Shown: positions 20,595 to 21,551 of the stretch, one piece after another
Layout of the letters: every line of letters starts with the position of its first letter
How positions within the stretch are numbered: the stretch's first letter is position 1
NCBI GenBank assembly: GCA_905373275.1
Contig: CAJPSI010000007.1
Span: 1 to 21,551 of the forward strand
Length of the DNA stretch: 21,551 nt
Reading direction: 5' to 3'
Source of the DNA: Candidatus Saccharibacteria bacterium UBA1103
GTDB taxonomy: Bacteria > Patescibacteriota > Saccharimonadia > Saccharimonadales > Saccharimonadaceae
Position numbers and translations under genes: made by a program
Notes under the pieces: model-generated
The model's input: only the letters and a program-made list of their open reading frames with translations
Databases searched by the model: none
What the model was told of the DNA's origin: nothing

Positions 20595-20603
20595 TGGTAG
20601 AAT
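20595..20603 (+). promoter_or_regulatory. Extended -10 promoter abutting the last gene
   Basis: TGGTAGAAT followed by 7 nt and ATG at 20611, the same spacing as at 5046/5054 and 3430/3438; predicts a leaderless mRNA. Confidence 0.6.
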
Positions 20604-20610
20604 ATAGCTA

Positions 20611-21551
20611 ATGGTTATGATGGGTCGGCGAATTATCTCTAGATACGTTGCTCGATTTACCGGCTGTGCGCTCGGTGCAGTAGCGGTAGCTATTTTAGTG
20701 GCACTGAGTGCCTATGCAGTGGGCAAGGATCAGCGCAGGATATTTGATTGGGGCGTGCCGTACCACAATATTGAGCCATGTGTACCCGGTGGTGGCGGTA
20801 ATTTGTCAATTGGTGACAATAAAGACTACGAAGGCAATCAGATATTGACAGACGAAGAGCTGGACAGAGTTAAGCATTATCAGCCAATCTACCAGAAGGT
20901 TGCTTCAAAGTATGGCGCCGCCTGGCAGGTGCTGGCAGCTATTCATTATCGTGAAAGTAGCATAGCCCAGGGTAGTTCCCACCAGTGCGAGGGTCCATAT
21001 GGCTACGATCCTGACGGTAAAGGTCATGGTAGACCTGACTTCTGCGATAAAGTGCTCAGTGACGCTAAGTTTGAAGAGGCTACCGAAGTTGCTATGCAAG
21101 AACTTGAGAGTAAACACCAAGCCGTCGGGGGTGGCGACTGGAATGATCCGAGGACTATCAAGCGATCTCTGTTTGCATATAATTCAGGTCAAGCCTACGT
21201 TCTGGGTAAGAAGGAACATCGTTATGTTAAGCAAGCGGAGAATCTGGGCTTTAGCCACCAAGAGGGACTTGATGGTGAGGGGTCGCCCTATGTGATGAAT
21301 AAAGCAGACGAGAAACGAGATCCGAACAAGAACGGTGGTAACTGGTGTCAGTCTTTGGGGCCGGGTAGTGTTAAGTGTCCCGCTAACCAGGATTACGGTG
21401 CTTATGTAGTTTACTTGGGGTTGGGAGGTGGTTCCGGTTCATCTAGTGGTGGTGGCGCCAGTATTGAGAAGAGGATTGAGGAGCGAGCTTTCTGGGTCGG
21501 CGACAAGCGAGCGATCGGTCTGCAAAATGCCGGTGGTAAGAATGATAAAGA
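20611..21551 (+). CDS. Exported lytic-transglycosylase-like protein, 3' end cut by the window
   Basis: At least 313 residues; the frame is open to the window edge. Start ATG 20611 (second and third Met at codons 3-4 are alternatives). A basic N-terminus and one hydrophobic helix (about 15-37) make it an anchored or exported protein. Residues about 90-215 resemble the lysozyme-like transglycosylase fold: YQKVASKYGAAWQVLAAIHYRESS, with E115 as the likely catalytic acid, and SLFAYNSGQAYV corresponding to the AYNAG-type motif. Paired cysteines (C126/C144 and further pairs) could be disulfides in an extracytoplasmic domain. A Gly/Ser-rich linker (about 278-287) leads into a further domain beyond the window. 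Such proteins remodel peptidoglycan, often for pili or secretion systems; the substrate role here is inferred. Confidence 0.82.
   Translation, partial: MVMMGRRIISRYVARFTGCALGAVAVAILVALSAYAVGKDQRRIFDWGVPYHNIEPCVPGGGGNLSIGDNKDYEGNQILTDEELDRVKHYQPIYQKVASKYGAAWQVLAAIHYRESSIAQGSSHQCEGPYGYDPDGKGHGRPDFCDKVLSDAKFEEATEVAMQELESKHQAVGGGDWNDPRTIKRSLFAYNSGQAYVLGKKEHRYVKQAENLGFSHQEGLDGEGSPYVMNKADEKRDPNKNGGNWCQSLGPGSVKCPANQDYGAYVVYLGLGGGSGSSSGGGASIEKRIEERAFWVGDKRAIGLQNAGGKNDK

Noticed and set aside
1..21551. CRISPR array, insertion sequence, prophage or integron elements
   Set aside because: No regularly spaced repeats, no transposase, integrase or phage genes, and no long terminal inverted repeats were seen.

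Overview
The window looks like chromosomal DNA of a streamlined Candidate Phyla Radiation (Patescibacteria) bacterium, most likely Candidatus Saccharibacteria (TM7). The reasons are tightly packed housekeeping genes, extended -10 promoters that sit directly on start codons, single-copy tRNAs scattered between genes with encoded CCA ends, a LemA-HtpX pair and secreted or anchored proteins of unknown function. TGA is used as a normal stop (ABC-F, DUF218 and ligA genes), which argues against the UGA-recoding Gracilibacteria/SR1 lineages. The phylum assignment is inference; no rRNA is present.

Layout. 1-2372: 5'-truncated metG overlapping tatD. 2373-3356: a promoter, a secreted two-repeat surface protein and a strong terminator. 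3422-4920: an ABC-F ATPase whose leader holds a three-codon leaderless ORF and an inverted repeat covering the ABC-F start codon. 5038-7838: an overlapping operon of cysteine desulfurase, a DUF218/SanA-like protein and MnmA; mnmA is interrupted by a one-base frameshift. 7863-8177: tRNA-Val(UAC), tRNA-Ala(GGC), tRNA-Val(CAC) and a terminator. 8200-9909: an OmpR-type regulator and its histidine kinase with a direct-repeat operator candidate. 9918-11625: tRNA-Leu(GAG) and an unrecognised 507-residue protein. 11673-12872 (minus): rarA. 12930-13760: a 17-codon leaderless ORF and an anchored conserved protein. 13761-14744: a gene-poor patch that can fold strongly, then tRNA-Gly and tRNA-Phe (minus) and tRNA-Cys and tRNA-Leu (plus). 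14746-15252 (minus): ogt. 15293-20301: lemA-htpX-membrane protein-ligA behind a promoter overlapped by a 27-bp palindrome. 20325-20568: an unclassified ~128-nt structured RNA with its own promoter and terminator, then tRNA-Ala(CGC). 20595-end: the start of an exported transglycosylase-like protein.

Functional themes. Translation dominates: MetG, nine tRNAs, a sulfur donor plus MnmA for U34 thiolation, and an ABC-F ribosome factor. DNA maintenance is represented by LigA, RarA and O6-alkylguanine transferase. Envelope functions are represented by LemA, HtpX, the two-component system and several exported proteins.

The points most worth a second look are: (1) the ABC-F leader, which resembles ribosome-mediated induction; (2) the repeated pattern of an extended -10 box placed 6-7 nt before an ATG, implying leaderless mRNAs and leaderless mini-ORFs; (3) a LigA in which all four zinc-finger cysteines are replaced; (4) the stand-alone structured RNA at 20340-20467; (5) the palindromic operator at the lemA-ligA promoter.
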